DNA from: Xiphophorus maculatus
Lineage: Eukaryota; Chordata; Actinopteri; Cyprinodontiformes; Poeciliidae
NCBI RefSeq assembly: GCF_002775205.1
Contig: NC_036447.1
Coordinates: 22,674,501-22,738,500 of the forward strand
Direction of reading: 5' to 3'
DNA: 64,000 nt
Below the pieces are notes generated by a model. That model made no database searches. It saw only the letters and a program-made list of their open reading frames with translations, and was not told the DNA's origin. The stretch's first letter is position 1. Each line of letters begins with the position of its first letter. A program made the translations under genes and the position numbers. Shown here piece by piece: positions 1-12,400 of this stretch.

Positions 1-1740
1 ACCCCCATCTTAAGTAAAAAATGTAAAAATGAGATCCTGAGATTTCCAAACCAGATGCCCTCTCCTACAGGACTATTCCTTGAGATCCTGTCCATGAATA
101 CTGATGGAGTCCAAAGCACACTGGGAACAGGCTTGACTTTGTGCCGAGAATACAGACCCCAGCTCTTGCTTTCGGAATACATAAATTGGATACCCAACCA
201 GACACCCCATACTTGTGAAGAACAGCCCCCAAAATACCTGGGATGGACCTGGTCATAAGCCTACTCCAGAACCATAAAACACATGTAGAACTGACAAGCA
301 TACGCCCTCAGCAGTTCCGCAAATTAAAAGATGTAGCCCACTGCTCTATGAGCATGACAAAAGCCACATTACACTTCCTGTATCCAAGGTTCAACTATCA
401 GTCAGATCCTCCTCTCTGACACCCCAGACTAAGCTCTCCCAGGGTGGTTGAGAAGTGTGATTCCTTGATAATTGGAACACACTGTCAGCCACCCTTTCTT
501 GAAAATGAGGACCACCAGATCAGTCTGCCACTCCAGTGGTGTTGTTCCAGTCCTCCATGTGACATTGAAAAGGTGTGTCAACCATGACAGGCCCACGGTG
601 TCCAGAGTCTTTAGAATATCAGATTGAATTTTCTAAACACCTGACACGCTACCACCAGTGAGCATGTCAACTACCGTGGTGACCTCTGCCGCTTATCTGA
701 GATTGGGTCCAGGAGGAAACCCCAGACATTCCTCCCTCCACAGTGACATGATCCACTTGTTCCAAGTCTTCAGGCTCAGCCTCCTCCGTGGAGGACATGG
801 GTGACCGGATTAAGGAGCTCTTAAAAGTCCTCCTTTCATCATTCAACAATGTCCTCAGTCCTCTCTGAGTAGCCAAAAGGTTTCCCCGAACTTCCTGGAG
901 TCCAATTGAAAGTCTCTTTCCACAGCCTCTCTGAATTCCTCCAATGCCCGATTTGTTGCTTATGCAACTACAGAAGCCTCTGTCCTTTTGGCTACCCAGG
1001 ACTTGTCAGCTGCTTTAGAAGTTCCCAGGAATATCCGACCCCAGATGGACTCCTTCTACAGTCCTGATGCCTTCTATCACTACTGGTGTCCACCAATGGG
1101 CCCTCTGGTTGCCATCAAGATAGACATCGATACTATTAATGCCACAACATTGACCATGTTCACAATGGAGATTCTGAATATGGTTCATTCAGATTCCATG
1201 TCCCCACCCTCCTTTGGGACATGAGAGAAATTCTCCTGGAGATGGGAATTGATCATCATTGGGACAAGTTCCTCCGCCGAACATTTCAGGTCACCCTTAC
1301 CAGGTCTCCCCTGCCACTGGATCTAATTCACTACCAGGTGGTGATTAGTTGACAACTCTGCCCTTCTTTTCAACTGAGTCTCCAAGATGCAAAGTCATTG
1401 GTCTGATGATATGATTACAAAATTGATCATCAAATTTTGGCCCAAGGATTCATGGTGCCAAGTACAATTATGATTCACCTTGTGTTCAAACATGGTATTT
1501 ATGAACATTTTGTGCCTCACACAGATGTTCAACAACAAAACACCAGTCAGGGTCAGATTGGCAAGGCCAAATCATCCCAATCACACCCTTCCAGGTAACC
1601 CGGACATTGCTTGCATGGGGATTGAAGTTCCCCAAGTGTATCACTACATCCCCAGATAACACTGTCAGGAACTCAAAGAGGGTTGGATAGCTATTTTTCT
1701 GTGCACAGGGGACCATTCCCTTTTACCACATAGGGCCCCC
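1..1740 (-). mobile_element. Decayed LINE (non-LTR retrotransposon), endonuclease and RT remnants, running off the window start
   Basis: On the minus strand, conserved pieces of a teleost LINE ORF2 appear in the right order but in broken frames. At about 1720-1400 are endonuclease pieces (LGNFNPHASNVRVTWKGVIG; FEHKVNHNCTW, cf. the usual GDFNAHVGND and FEHKVVHQCTW). At about 560-430 is the RT entry region (QTDLVVLIFKKGWL, CSNYQGITLLNHPG; usual CSNYRGITLLSLPGK). At about 300-65 is the stretch VLHKYGVSGWVSNLCIPKA with ILGTKSSLFPVCFGLHQ and WTGSQGIVL. Many stops and shifts show it is long dead. The 3' part lies before position 1. The clade (L2, Rex or RTE-like) is not decided. Confidence 0.88.
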
Positions 1741-2091
1741 GATTTACACTGTGCTGACATAGCTTGAACACAGATAAATGATATGAAGAGGCAGAGTGTC
1801 AGGCTGATACAGTGAAGGTCTGATTTGGCCTTATCAATAAACATCAAATAAGAGAACTTGCAGGAAGCGACATATACACAATATCTTATCACGTCTGGTA
1901 AAAATGTTAATTACAGAAATATTTTATTGTAGTACCATAATGTCACATTTTTTAAATATTCCAACTTGTTATTGAAGTAAATTTACTCAGTGATGAATTA
2001 AATACCATGTTAGGAAATAATTGTTTTCAACAATGTAATCAATGACACAGTTACTGGGCGCCCTGTGTTAAGACTTCAAACAGCCACCTTT

Positions 2092-2554
2092 TTACAATAG
2101 TACAGCACAACAGCATTTACAGAGATGGACTTTTGGCCATTTTCCTTTACATAATCTCTCTAGATTGTCCAGGGCCTTGGATCTTGAGACTATTTTCAGT
2201 TTACTGGTAAAGGCCACTAGGCTATTCTCTAAATCATCAAGTATTTCAAAGAATTTATGATGCCATAATTAACAGACTCAGAGGGTTATAGATCCTCCAT
2301 CGTACTTCAGTGAACATGACATTTACATCTTCATACTTTGTTTCAAACCCACTTACAGTGTTTGTTGCTGAAAAGCTTAATCTCTGTTTCATCTGACCAA
2401 TGCTCATACCGCTGTTCAAGGTCTCAGTAGAGTTTTGTAAGCTGTCCATGTTTCTGTTAATGAAGGAGGGACTGAAAAGGCTTCGTGCCTCACTTGCAGC
2501 TGGATGGCTTGTAGATGGGGTCTCATGATCGTTATGGAGACTTGGCGTCCCCAA
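2092..2554 (-). other. Unrecognised coding-like stretch, two overlapping open frames
   Basis: Two minus-strand open stretches overlap at their ends: 2554-2255 (99 codons from an ATG, containing SLQNSTETLNSGMSIGQMKQ) and about 2268-2092 (containing FFEILDDLENSLVAFT and KALDNLERLCKGKWPKV). The composition (Asp/Glu/Lys/Leu-rich, few low-complexity runs) looks more like protein than chance AT-rich sequence. I recognise no family. It may be part of an exon, a processed fragment or old element debris. Nothing firm links it to the LINE remnant at 1-1740. Confidence 0.3.
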
Positions 2555-3826
2555 GATGTCATTATTTGCTGTTGTTGTTCTCAGTTCAGCTCTGTTCTTT
2601 GAATTAAAATGTTTCTATTACATCTACTTTAAAGGGATTGTTGGGACTACCAAAAAGAATGGCTCTGGTAACTTTATTTTAAAAATCTATTACATTCTAT
2701 TATTCAATTATTTCCCCCACTGAATAAAGTGAAAGTTTGGACTTTCTATTTTTTCTAGTGGGAGATTAGCTCGCTGCAGTAAATTCTGAATTTGTTATAT
2801 GTTTTTCTTTTTTTGTACATTTCTTTGCAAAAATAGGTATGTTTTGTCGGTACCCTTATTACAAATGCAGAGTGGGTTAAGATCTAAAAACACTCAGTTC
2901 ACATCTCTCACATCATTTAACACATAAATGGTAAATTTGCTGCAGTATAAGCTGCTGGTTTTATTGTGAAACTCTAAGGCAAAAGTGTGTTCACCGGCTA
3001 TATTATTATTATTACTGTGTGAACAGAGACAGAATGCGAGTTTGGTCGAATTTACAGTGGACCTGAAACACTTAATTGCAGAATAAAAACACGTACTACA
3101 TCTGAAACAATGGTCCACTGTAAGATTATTTATTTTACCTTGTGATTCACATTCAACTTTTAGGCCCCTTCATAAAATGACCTAATGTTATGCTTCACAT
3201 TTGTTTTTTCTTGTATGTTAAATGGTAGGAAATGAATTGCCACAATAAATCTGGGGCTTGTTTATTTTCTTTATGCCATGTAAGGCCACTAGTTTGAATT
3301 TAAAAATGTCTCTCTTGAGTTGTTACGTTCGGTGTTCTGTCAAATCTTTTCCTGATGAATCTGGAGGTATGTTAGCAGACAGATGGCAGCCTTCTGGTCG
3401 TCATCCGCCTGCTCACTGATTATAATAGCCTAATTTATAGACTATTACTATCATCATGATATTGTTTGCATCTATGGTTGGGAAATCACCTCCCCAACAT
3501 TTCCTTCATGTCAGGTTCAGTATGCAGCATCCTGGAGACACTTTTGCAGAGACAAAACTTCTTCTCAGTGCAGGCACAATGCTGGTACATAAGAGCCTAC
3601 AGTCGCACTTTTTAGGGAAATGAGATCTCCCTCCTCCCCAGCCAGTGTAAACCATATCGACCCATGCCACACACACACACACACACAAAACACTCTTGTG
3701 AAGGGAAGCATCTAAAGTCACGGGAACAGTGACATAAAAACAAGTGTAATATTTTGCAACATGAGTATCATTCCAATAAAGTTTTACTTGTAAAATCTCC
3801 CCTGAACTTGTGTCCTTACTGAGCAA

Positions 3827-3931
<105 letters not shown>

Positions 3932-4950
3932 TGGCTTGGATCCAACATTAAGCTTGGCTCATCAATGAAAAATAAATAGAGAACACTTTTAATCATAACA
4001 TTCTCGTGGGTAATCTTCACATTGTAAACAATGTGAAGACAAATGTTGTTGTCTCATATATGCAATTTTGCTGAAGAACTTTATCATAAAAGTTAAGACA
4101 AACATGTCGAAACTGGGTCAACACCCAGATCTTGAGATTTCCCAAATTAACCATTTATTTAAAGAACAAGCAGGAATTCAAAACACAATCCAGTCTGAGT
4201 CATTTTTAAGCCTGTGTTTTGTACATATCTTTTGAGGAAACTTAAATTAATAAGATAATTAATTTAAGGAATGGGGAGGTGGAGGCTGGTCCCCTAATGA
4301 AGTTCTCCCTTGGGTCTCAAAAAACCTCGGAGCGGCTCTGTTTCTTAAAGTCTATATCCTTAACTCACAAAAAACTGTTTAACTACAAGAATGGTTCCTT
4401 TACTCTTACGAAATGCTGAAGGAACAAATGGACCAATAGTTTTTGTTTTGGACTTTTTTGGGGGGGGGGTCAGCCATTCATCCGGAATGGAGTCGCCCTC
4501 TATCTTTATGGAAATGCTCAGTTGGATTCATAAAAAAAAACAAAGACGATGGTAAAATTCAGAGAGCTTCTATGTTTCTTTGTGCTGTGATGGATGGGTT
4601 TTGCTGTAAACCTTCAACAAAGAGTACAGACACAAGGCGAGATAGTTCCGCCTTAAAATCTGTGTGCATCTGTTTTGTTGGACGGAGGCGCCATCTTCAG
4701 TCCACCTTAAGCGCACAATGTGGCCAACGAACGCTGGAGTTCCTACAGGGCTACGGCAAGCAGTTTGTGTAAATATTTCACATCCCTAAGACATAGTTAT
4801 TGTCTGCTAGTTTGCAACAGCTGTAGTTCAACGTGTCCTCATACTAATTAATTATTTTTGCTTCATTTGTCCCTAATTTTTTAAAAAAAATCTAAAGCAC
4901 ACCGTTAGTGATATATAACAATATATACACCAAAAATGATTTTAGATTTG

Positions 4951-5116
4951 TCAAATCCCAGAGAATCTAAAAATATTCTCTGGGATTTGAGACTTTTGAG
5001 AAGTTAGAAGTAATCTTCTAACTTCAGAAGTTAGAAGATTACTAACTTGAGAATGTTAACCCAAATGTTAACATTTGCATAACCCAAATGTTAACTCCCA
5101 ACACTTGGGTTATGCA
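4951..5116. repeat. Cluster of perfect inverted repeats (three hairpins in 165 bp)
   Basis: Hairpin 1 has 16-bp perfect arms 4951-4966 and 4975-4990 with an 8-nt loop. Hairpin 2 has 15-bp arms 5011-5025 and 5027-5041 around a single base, and the 11-bp half GAAGTTAGAAG at 5000-5010 repeats its 3' arm. Hairpin 3 pairs GCATAACCCAA with TTGGGTTATGC, and AACCCAAATGTTAAC occurs twice as a direct repeat. It may be a foldback element or the product of template switching during replication. Confidence 0.85.
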
Positions 5117-6441
5117 GAGAAACATCTGCGGATGCAATTTAAGGTAGCACTTAAAACAGTTTGTGTCCTTGAGTGACATCACAGGAAAATCTTAAGCAAT
5201 CATACATGGTATTAGAGAATTGTGGATCTACAGGAATCCACAATGTGAATGTGCGACTGTGGCGCAGGAAGTCTAACATGTGGTGGAAGACCTTGGAGTC
5301 AGAAGACCAGCAGTGCAGGAGCTTGGACTCTGCAGGCTGGTGGTGCAAAAGTGTGAAGTGCTGCGGCTGCTGTGACATGGCCAATTAGGTGGCCAGCACC
5401 GATGGCAGAGCAACCTGAGGTGGTTGACATATATGCCTTGAAAAGCCCTGACGATGGCCAGTGATGAGGAACCTTGGGGACCCATTGGCATCAGCTGAGG
5501 AACTTGGTTGGTGGCGGTTGAGGAACAACCAATGAGCTGGTGGAAGAACAGCTGAGTGTCTGGAGAGGCGGATGGTATCCAGGTGCTTAGAGGCTGCAGG
5601 CTTGCAGTGGCAGCTGAAAGCGTGGTCTGGAAGCTGGCAGCGGTGAAGAGGCTGGACCTGAGGCCGGAGACGATAAAGTCTGGAAGCTGCAGATCTGTGA
5701 TGCAGGAGCTGGGAATCCGGAAGCCTGCAGTGCTGAAGGTCCGGAGGATTGTGATGTGGTTGGTGACCCTGAAGAGGAAAAAGTGCCCATCCTCACACAC
5801 CTAGGCCTGGAGCAGTAAGCAATTAAATGCACGATGAATTATAACAAGCTCAATAATTGCCATCTGCGTGATTTATCGTTTTTCTCTTTTCTCTCTCAGT
5901 TTTTCTACCAAAAACTGGATGACAAAAATCTTCAGTCTGGTGCTTTGGTCTCAATCAGCCCTTTTTGAAGAACAAATTTGCTTACAGAGACGTCATAATT
6001 CATTTTACTTGTTGTTTTGTTTATTTATGTTAGATATTTAAAATGCCTTTCGATCTCCCTGTTAAATGTTTATTAGAATCTTTAAGAATGTGTTCTTGCA
6101 TTGTATGCCATCGTTACCACGGTATTACTTGAAAATAGTCTCAAAAGAACAATATTACCGTTTATCGCAATGACCTCTGGGACAATTTATTTGTCACCGT
6201 GACAGGCACACCTGAATTTCCCCACTTTGAGGCAAATAAAGAGTAAGACTATTCTATTCTTCGTCAAAGATACAGAATATTTACAGCAACGGCTTGCCAT
6301 AGTCCTCAGTTCTCCAGCCAGAGAGGGGGGTGGGGGGGGAATCGCCGCACTTTGGCTTCCCAGCTCTGACACAGCGTCACCGGTGAAACAAGAAGACGCA
6401 CTCTCGGGCCGAGCCCCGTCCGCACCCACAAAGGAGAGAAG

Positions 6442-9400
6442 ATGTCCGAGCCCAACAAGTACCGAGAGTGGATCCTGGAAACTATCGACTCTCTGCGTTC
6501 GAGGAAAGCCCGTCCGGATCTAGAAAGGATTTGTCGAATGGTCCGGAGGCGACACGGGTCAGACCCAGACCGAACCAGGACGGAGCTGGAAAAACTCATC
6601 CAGGAGCAGACGGTGCTCAAAGTTAGCTACAAGGGATCGATATCGTACCGAAACGCGGCCAAGGTGCAGAGGAAAAGCAGAAAACGGAGCGAGTTCGGCG
6701 GCGGCGCGGATGCACCGAGGGAGCGGACCAAACCCGACCGTCCGAACAACAACAACGGCGACAGCGCGCACAGCTTCACCGACCCGGAGGAGGGCGAGAC
6801 GGAGCCGGATCCCCGCGCCGAAACATCAGTCAGCAGTCGAAACAAAAAGCTCCAGCCTGCCTCCAGCCCGGGTAGCGGAAACGCGTGCCTCAGTTGTGGC
6901 GCAACAACGAGCTGCGCTGTCGGGAGCGGCTGTGAAGAGGAGAAAGCAAGTGCACCGAGAGACAAGGGATTAGGACAGCAGGGAGCGGGGGGCTGCCTGC
7001 CGCTCGGCGCGGGCACCGGAGACCGGAGTGAGGATGCTCCATCCGGCGGAGGAAAGAAGTCCGGTCTGTCTGGAGCTGACACCCGAAGCCAAACTTACTC
7101 CGGGAGCGACAGCCAAGCCCAGACACAGAGGCAGACCGAGTCTGGCCAGCCCAAACTTCGACTCGGAGGAGGAACCACCAAAGCAGCGCACCGCCACGCC
7201 AACTCCGAGCTGCGCGAACTGGCAGCTCTGTCCGAGAAGCCCCTCCGAGCGGCAGGAGGTGGAGGTGGGGGTTCCGCCGCCGCGACCCGAGGCCACGTGA
7301 AGCCGCTGGGCTTGAAGGAGATCCTGGGCTACCTGAGCAGCCAGGAGCGGCTGTCGGAGGAGAAGCTGACCCGAGGCAAAGTCAAAGTGGTGATGGAGAG
7401 AGAGGTGGAGAGGGGCAGGCTGCGCAGGACGCGCTGCGGGAACATCACTCTTCCTCTGCGGGGGATGGAGCCGGACGAGCCCGATCCGAGTGATTCGTCC
7501 GCCGACAGACTTGCGAGAAGCGCACTGCAGGACAAACGCGCAGCGAAAAAGGTGGGCAACTTATTATTTCTAACACGTCTGTCCCGTCTGTCGCCACGAA
7601 GCGAACTGAGTGGATCTGCCGCGATGGGCTTCGCTCATAAATTAATGATCGGTGTTTTTAAAACAGCACGCGTGGCACCGAGGCGCGCTGGGCTCGATAA
7701 ATAATTACATTACTGTTCAATTAACCTTGTTTTTATTACATTGTTCTTCTCAGTCGGGATTATTTTTTTTCGGTTCCCAGTCTCGGTTCATTGTTACTTC
7801 GATGCGTCTTTTCTTTTCTCTCTCTCGCACTTTTTTTTTTTTTTTTTTTTTTGCGCTGCATCTGCGGGATCATGTGCGTGTAGGTCGGCTTTCTGCACAA
7901 AAGGTGCGGGCTTGCACGACACTGAAGTTGGCGTCCGATTCAGTGGTCGACTAAAAGCCTACGCCGCTGCATTCAACAACTTGGAGCTATAATACCTGTA
8001 ATGTTTTCATGCTCCTTATGTTTCCCTTAAAACGCGGTCTGTGAATCTTTTAACTAACTTGTGAAAATTGAACAGGAAATGCGACGATAGGCGGATTCCT
8101 AGCCTGAGATATGGAGAGGAACATCTTAAAAACCTGACCTGTTAGATGTAGGTCAAACCTAGATATACTATCAAATTATAGAAAACAACTTGGGGTACGT
8201 GAATCTCTTAACTAATTCAAATGGAAGTTGAAAATTACAAAAGGCTTTCAACTGAAACAAAAATGAGCCTTTTAGGGGATTATTGGGCTGTGGACATTAG
8301 TGAATCCTTTTTGTTTCTTTTCAATTATTAAAAAGTTAAAAAAAAAAAAAAATTAAAGGACAAAAAGAACAAAAACAAAGTGTGACTTTTTAGGCAAGAC
8401 AGACTAAGGTTGCGTTAAAAAAAAGAAGAAGGCTTCATCTAATTTACCCAAATACACTGAGGGCAGATTATACAAATACTATTTATTTGTGAATTCATCG
8501 TTTCTTTTTGCATCACTTAATATTTTATCCAGCTTTAAAAACGGCGCCTGGGGAGAACTTGGACAAATTTTCTATATTAATAAAAAAAAACGTATTAAAG
8601 TTGTAGACGGGTTAGCAGTTTTTAAGATGCGTTTCGTGTAAATTAGTTTCAATCTTAACAAAAGCTTTCCAAATCACCTTTGACCTTTACGTATCATCCT
8701 CTGCATTTCTTGTGCTTTGTTTAGCAAAATGCTAAACAAAAATGCAGATTTTTAGTTTAATTAAAGTGAGGCTTTACAACTTGGATTCCATTTTAACGTT
8801 ATCTTATTAATGCATCTAACCATTAGAACAGCTGAAAACAAGTCATCCCACATCACGACACTACCACCGCCATGCTTCATAATGGGAGCGCTGTGTTCAC
8901 ATTGGATTTCCGGATGTTGTAGATTTTGAAATGGGCGCAATTTTAAATTGTGTCAAGCAACTAAACATCTTTAATTATTGTTTTTTTTTTTTTTCAGTTT
9001 TTGCATATGTTGGGAAAAAAAGTTAAAAAATGATGTACTGTTTGACATAATCTGTCTAGGCGGTGTAGGTTTTAAGGTGGAGCTGTCATAAAATGCTCTG
9101 AAACCCAACAAAGTTTTAAAGTAACATTTGTTTTTCATTTTACGTCACACAAATTGACTAAATGTTTTCTAGACGATAAACCTGGAATAATAACCACGGC
9201 ATAATACTCCCACCTCTGAACACACCGTGTCCTCTCATTAATCTGGTATCATTGTAGAATAATTCACTCCAGGTTCGGATTATAAAGGTTGTTTAGTTAT
9301 TAAGCTCCACCCTCTGTGACGTAGTTGAGAAACCAACCCTTTTATTCAGGTTTTGCAAACTGGATAAAGATTTCACAAGTTACAGATGTAGACTGCATTG

Positions 9401-12400
9401 TACTTAGCTCCATGCAACTTCCCATCAAACCTGGCCACTTGTCCTGTAGCATTCCCACAGCATGATGTTACCATCGCCGTGTTTTACTATGGATGTAGTG
9501 TATTTAATAGTGTATAGTGTGACATTTCAGTATAATAATCCTGTAGGTTTGCCTTGTTAAGGTGGTGTAGTTAAGATGGACTCAATCTTGACTGGTCTAG
9601 TGGAGAAGAAGGAAAAAAAACATAAGTTTTTGCTAATCCTCTGTGTTTTTCGTAAACAGCAAACTGTTTTTGACCATAAGCAGCGGGGTGCAAAGAATAA
9701 TCCAGCTCAAGGTTGGCCATTTGAAACGTTTTTGAATTTTCAGCTAGCTAAAGGTAATTTTATTTATATATTTATACAGCAACAAGGCAATGCAAAGTGC
9801 TTTAAAGGAATTAAAAGAAAATACAAACAAACCAAAGTAAAGAGTAAAAGAAGAAAAATAATCTAATGTTGATCCAAAGTATGTAAGTGAGGCTAGAGCC
9901 TACCGCGGTAGCTCAATTGGTCCATTAAATGCAGCGGAATAGCCCTTTAGTCGAGCACCGAATCAGATGCTGGCTTCAGCGTTGTGCATCTTGCACGCGC
10001 AGACGAGCGGGCGGCTCCCAGGACGAGCAGCGCGAGGAGTGCCGCCCGCCTCGCCGCGTGCTGACCGCCGTCCCGCGCTCCCAGGCCGCCTCCAGGAGGT
10101 GTCCGGCACCCCGTCCTTCTGGTTTCCCTTTGCTGGAAGTGGAAAGGAGCGCGCCTCGCGTCCGGGCAAGGCCGCACGGCAGGCGGCGACTGTGGGGGAA
10201 ACAACAACAACAAAAACTTGAGCCGTGCCGCTGCCGCGCGTTGAGCCGGGCGGATGGACTCGGCATCGACTTTATTGGTGTGTTTTTTTCCCCCTCCTCC
10301 CCTCGGTGCCTCATTAAAATCTTTCTACGGTCCCTCTCAGCGCTCTCTGCTCCCCGCTTCTTCTCTCTCCCCGTAGGCGAAAACTTGACTAGACTACAGT
10401 GGGCGGCTCGTTATTTCTGATAGGCTATGCGCCTGTTTCCCCCCGACTTTATTTCTTTTAATTTAAAAAGAATAAGAGAGAGGACATGTTCACTTTGTCT
10501 CTACAGTCCCCACCTCCAGCCCGTCTGGAGAGCGAGCCCATGGAAACCGGCGAGGAGGAAGAGGAGGGCCAGGGAGGAGAGGAGGAAGAGAAAGACAATG
10601 ATGATGATCCCAGGAGTTCTGATGAGGATGGAGGACTTTCCCCGGTAGCCATGACAACCGAGGCTGGGCTTGCTGAGAAAATGGGAGAAGATGCGGGCTT
10701 TCAGAGGGAGCTGCAGGAGGAGAGCCCTCAGCGGCAGAGGAAGGATGGAAAAGGTCCGTGTTCAGCTATCAGTTTGGGTCCCTTTTACATCTTCAAATGT
10801 CTTAAACTTTGAAAAGAGTATTCATACTGGAAAATGTTCACACTTTGCCAAGTCACAACCACAAACTTCAATGCATTTTGTTGGGATTCCAGGCGATTGG
10901 CTAATAGAAATAGTGCATAACTGTGAAATAAGACCTCTGTCTTCATTCCTGACACTTTTGTATGAAGGGCAAATTTAGCCAAGAGTTGTCTGATTAAATG
11001 ATTATCCCTTCTGAGCTGGGAATGCATATGTTGGCTGCTTTTCTGAATAACTTTTATGAAATTGTTTCTCATTGTAATTCAACGTTGCAATCTCGCACTG
11101 TTCTAAAATACATTGACATAGCTATAATGGGGCAAAATGTGGAAAAAGTCCAAAACAAAACAAACACTTTCTTTAATGTTTGCATTTGTATCAAATCTTT
11201 TCTTTTTTTTTTCTGAAGAGTGAGCAGAAGTAATGTGTTTGTACTTTAAATCCATATCCTGTCTTTCTGTGTCGCCTTTCAGGGAAGTGTGAGCTTGATT
11301 TTCCTCCAGAGTCCCGGTCTCCACCTACCGACGGAGCCTCGTGGTCTGAGTGTAACGGTGCCTGCTCCGAGGAGGGAGCTTTCTCCTCAGACCACCTGGT
11401 GCGTTCGTCCAGACAAACATCCGTCCTGTTCACTTCCATCGCCGGTGGATTTGTTTCATGAAAACAAGGTGGCTTTAGTGTTCAGGTTATCTGGCAGCAG
11501 ATAGTTCTGGCTTGGTGGTCTCAAACCGCGTTGCTAGAGGTTTCAGATGCCTTTCTCGTCCTGCACTCTTGAATGAAATTACGAATCGTTTTGCTTGTAG
11601 GCCAAATATTTCATTTTCACAAGCCATAAATGAACTATTTATACTGAGATGAAATTAAACGCAGCTTCACTCTTATTTACAAATCAGATGACCTCCAGCT
11701 GCAATGCATTTTAATTAGACGTTTCAGAATACCAGCGGCTGATTTCCATGGCATGACTCACCTTTCAGAATTAGGAACAGATGGAAAACAACGTTTTGTT
11801 TCCATTTCACAGCTTCAGCTACGCTCTAAGTGTTGGTCTTTAACGTGAAGTCTTAATGAGGCCAGTCGAAATGTGGACAAGTGCAATAGGGACGAATACT
11901 TTCGCACAGCACTGTAGCTTCACACACACACACATCTCACAAGATGGTGCTTTCCTTATTTTGTTTGTTTTAACACGCTAGAATAAAGTGATACTCCAGG
12001 TGCTGAGTTTCCCTTTTTGAGGAGTCAAGAACATTTTAGGTGTTTTGGGAGAGTGCAGTCAGTTGGAACGAGGGTAAAAATATCAAATTGCTAACCTGTC
12101 AGTGAGTACTGTTGTATTTTCATCTCCTAGTAGAAGAGTGTTTTATCCATGTTTTAATGTAAACAGAAAGACCCAGTTGAATTAGGGTGCACTCCAGTGC
12201 TTGACTGAGGGGTGACTCATCAACCTTGGCAAACGGGGCTCCCCCATACCTGCACTTCATACCCAACACATCGTCGTTCACACGCCAACAGCAGATGGTC
12301 TTAATGTGCCGCTGCAGTTGTGTCATCATGCAGCCACCTCCTGTTGTCCTTTGTTTCAGAGGACGGTTGTATCGCTCTTGATGCTCGCTTTCTCCTTGGA

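Noticed and set aside
5273-5800. 175-codon minus-strand open frame, with plus-strand frames overlapping
   Set aside because: Ser/Thr/Cys-rich translation without domain or homology, in a GC-richer patch open on both strands. No splice or promoter context.
9902-9990. tRNA gene suggested by TAGCTCAATTGG
   Set aside because: No acceptor stem, anticodon arm or proper B box; the inverted copy at 7893-8000 points to a dispersed repeat.
9929-10420. 163-codon plus-strand open frame over the intronic CpG block
   Set aside because: Arg/Pro/Ala-rich in every frame, as GC-rich DNA gives; part of a repeat arm; open frames also on the other strand.
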